Assembly (NCBI RefSeq): GCF_000590475.1 | Contig: NZ_CP007441.1 | Span: 998,443-1,062,442, forward strand | Length of the DNA: 64,000 nucleotides | Source: Stutzerimonas stutzeri | GTDB lineage: Bacteria > Pseudomonadota > Gammaproteobacteria > Pseudomonadales > Pseudomonadaceae | Direction: 5' to 3' | Shown here: piece by piece, positions 62,423 through 64,000 of the stretch | How the letters are laid out: every line of letters begins with the position of its first letter | How positions within the stretch are numbered: the first letter of the stretch is position 1 | The notes under the pieces: model-generated | Seen by the model: the letters and a program-made list of their open reading frames with translations, nothing else | Databases searched by the model: none | What the model was told of the DNA's origin: nothing | Translations under genes and position numbers: made by a program

Positions 62423-63610
62423 TCAGGCGTCAAGCAGCGCTAGGGTATCCAGCGCGATCTGACGTTCCTCGTTGGTGGGCACCACCAGAACCCGCGGGCT
62501 GCCCAGCGCCTGGATTTCGCCACCGACGCCACGGGTACAGCGTGCGTTGGCGTCTTCGTCCAGCTTGAAGTTGAACAGCTTGAGGTGTTCCAGGGTGCGG
62601 CTGCGTGCGGCTGCCGAGTTCTCGCCGATGCCGCCGGTGAAGATCAGGCCGTCGAGTTTGGGCAGGGCGCAGGCCATGCTCGCCAACGACTTGGCCAGGC
62701 GATAGCAGAAGACTTCGAAGGCCAGTGTGGCGCCCGGATGGCCGGCAACGCGGGCTTCGTAGAGGGTGCGCATGTCGTTGGACAGGCCGGAGAGGCCCTT
62801 CAGACCACTGTCATGGTTGAGTACGCGATCGATCTGCTCGAGGCTCCAGCCCAGGGTCCGGTTCAGGTAGCTGTGCAGATTGGGGTCGACATCACCACTG
62901 CGCGTGCCCATTACCAACCCTTCCAGCGGCGTCAGGCCCATGCTGGTGTCGCGGCTTTCGCCGTTGACGATGGCGCAGGTCGAACAGCCATTGCCCAAGT
63001 GCGCGGTCAACCAGCAGCTGTCGTCCACCGGCAGGCCGGTCAGTTCTGCAGCGCGCTTGCTGACATAGTTGTGGCTGGTGCCATGGAAGCCGTAGCGGCG
63101 AACACTGTGCTCCTTGTAGAGAAACTCCGGCACGGCATAGCGGAAAGCGTGCTCGGGCATGCTCTGGTGGAAGGCCGTATCGAATACGCTCACCTGTGGC
63201 AGCCCTGGGAAAAGTGCGATTGCAGCGTCGATGCCGACCAGATTGGCTGGATTGTGCAGCGGTGCCAACTGAGCGCTCTCGCGGATCGCCCTGAGCACGT
63301 CTTCGTCGATCAGGCTGGAACCGGTGAAATGTTCTCCGCCATGCACCACCCGATGGCCGATGCCGTCGAGTTTGCCGCCTGCCGCTTCTTGAGCCAGAGG
63401 CAGCAGCTGTTCCAACGCCGCACGATGATCGGCTCCGGGAATATCCCGGCTATGCTTGGCGTCTCCCAGCTGCCAGTGAAGCACCGCTTCCGGGCTGCCG
63501 AGGCGTTCGGCCAGGCCGTGCAAGGGAAAGGTCGCGTGCCTTTCGTTGACCAGTGCAAACTTGATCGACGAGCTGCCGCAGTTAATCACCAGGATGTTTC
63601 GAGCCGACAT
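62423..63610 (-). CDS. ackA: Acetate kinase
   Basis: AckA converts acetate and ATP to acetyl-phosphate and ADP. The 395-residue protein has the ASKHA-fold motifs VINCGSSSIKFAL, GHRVVHGGEHFTGS, FDTAFHQSMPE, GFHGTSHNYV, HLGNGCSTCAI and FTGGIGENS. Together with pta it forms the reversible acetate pathway. The start at 63610 follows AGGAGCACCG. The region of 240 bases upstream holds its promoter. Confidence 0.97.
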   Translation of the reverse strand: MSARNILVINCGSSSIKFALVNERHATFPLHGLAERLGSPEAVLHWQLGDAKHSRDIPGADHRAALEQLLPLAQEAAGGKLDGIGHRVVHGGEHFTGSSLIDEDVLRAIRESAQLAPLHNPANLVGIDAAIALFPGLPQVSVFDTAFHQSMPEHAFRYAVPEFLYKEHSVRRYGFHGTSHNYVSKRAAELTGLPVDDSCWLTAHLGNGCSTCAIVNGESRDTSMGLTPLEGLVMGTRSGDVDPNLHSYLNRTLGWSLEQIDRVLNHDSGLKGLSGLSNDMRTLYEARVAGHPGATLAFEVFCYRLAKSLASMACALPKLDGLIFTGGIGENSAAARSRTLEHLKLFNFKLDEDANARCTRGVGGEIQALGSPRVLVVPTNEERQIALDTLALLDA

Positions 63611-63850
63611 CGGTGCTCCTCGGATGCGTATTAATTATTGAAATACATCAATTAGCGTGCGGCGCGGATTCTGGCATAGGCGTTGGCGAACCGATGTTCT
63701 CCAAAGGTGGTATGTGGCCTGGGGTCGGCGGCAACGGCTACGGATATTCGTCAAGCCTGCTGCTGCTTCCGTTTATCCGGGCTCGGTTCGCAATCGACGC
63801 TGCTGGCGGTTAAACTTTGGCATCACATTCCCCAGCAAAGGTTTCGCCTC

Positions 63851-64000
63851 ATGCAGATTGCCGCTAAAAAGGCTGTGTCAATCGACTACACGCTCACCAA
63901 CGACGCCGGTGAGGTGATCGACAGCTCTGCTGGCGGCGCGCCGCTGGTCTACCTGCACGGCGCAGGTAACATCATTTCCGGTCTGGAAAAAGCGCTTGAA
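63851..64000 (+). CDS. slyD: SlyD-type FKBP peptidyl-prolyl isomerase, N-terminal part (partial)
   Basis: The gene runs off the right edge after 50 codons. The visible part (MQIAAKKAVSIDYTLTNDAG..., then APLVYLHGAGNIISGLEKALE) matches the start of SlyD, an FKBP prolyl isomerase with an inserted chaperone flap and metal-binding tail in its missing portion. YLHG and GLEKALE are family marks. The ATG is at 63851. Confidence 0.9.
   Translation, partial: MQIAAKKAVSIDYTLTNDAGEVIDSSAGGAPLVYLHGAGNIISGLEKALE

Overview
The window is a contiguous, gene-dense, high-GC chromosomal segment with the gene content and order of a pseudomonad; the combination of genes fits the Stutzerimonas / Pseudomonas stutzeri group best. 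The clearest markers are the cbrX-cbrA-cbrB-crcZ-pcnB-folK order, the infB-rbfA-truB-rpsO-pnp operon, panB-panC-panD next to pgi, an mqo gene beside a PA4642-like gene, and a dksA-gluQ pair. I see no insertion sequence, prophage, CRISPR array, tRNA or rRNA. This is core genome, not an island. The species assignment is an inference from gene content and protein similarity only.

Layout. 1-4.3 kb: translation and RNA decay operon (infB end, rbfA, truB, rpsO, pnp). 4.5-10.6 kb: a periplasmic BON protein behind a sigma-54-like promoter, two tandem DUF2845 proteins, a giant AsmA/DUF748 protein, an RlmI-like methyltransferase and a DUF2236 protein. 10.7-15.6 kb: pgi, the pantothenate genes panDCB and folK. 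15.6-22.4 kb: pcnB, the CrcZ small RNA (not a protein gene; seen from its sigma-54 promoter, A-rich motifs and end hairpin) and the CbrAB carbon/nitrogen-balance system with its small coupled ORF cbrX. 22.5-27.4 kb: gluQ, dksA, an aminotransferase, sfsA and a lipoprotein sugar-dehydrogenase-like protein. 27.5-31.6 kb: membrane proteins, a DUF2726 protein, a LOG-family hydrolase, and two intergenic regions carrying repeated 36-bp DnaA-box-like elements. 31.6-39.3 kb: an SDR enzyme, a SulP transporter, mqo, a YajG lipoprotein and a DUF1329 protein. 39.7-49.5 kb: small proteins, acyltransferase, SRAP protein, M48 protease, a Mn2+ exporter under a yybP-ykoY riboswitch, rsmC, a 2-hydroxyacid dehydrogenase, LysE exporter and acyl-CoA ligase. 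49.5-59.2 kb: signalling block with two large hybrid histidine kinases and a REC-PAS-GGDEF-EAL protein. 59.2-64 kb: acyltransferase, pta-ackA, start of slyD.

How it works together. CbrA senses nutrient state and activates CbrB, which with sigma-54 drives crcZ; CrcZ then titrates Hfq/Crc and relieves catabolite repression, so alternative carbon use (possibly including the acyl-CoA ligase here, which has a Crc-like site at its ribosome binding site) is turned on. The CHASE hybrid kinase and the downstream c-di-GMP enzyme look like one operon. The most interesting unexplained structure is the set of three fixed-geometry 36-bp elements plus a fourth exact DnaA box around the LOG gene. Next come a 28-residue ORF upstream of that gene, an apparent ATC start of a hybrid kinase, and an SRAP protein lacking expected active-site residues.
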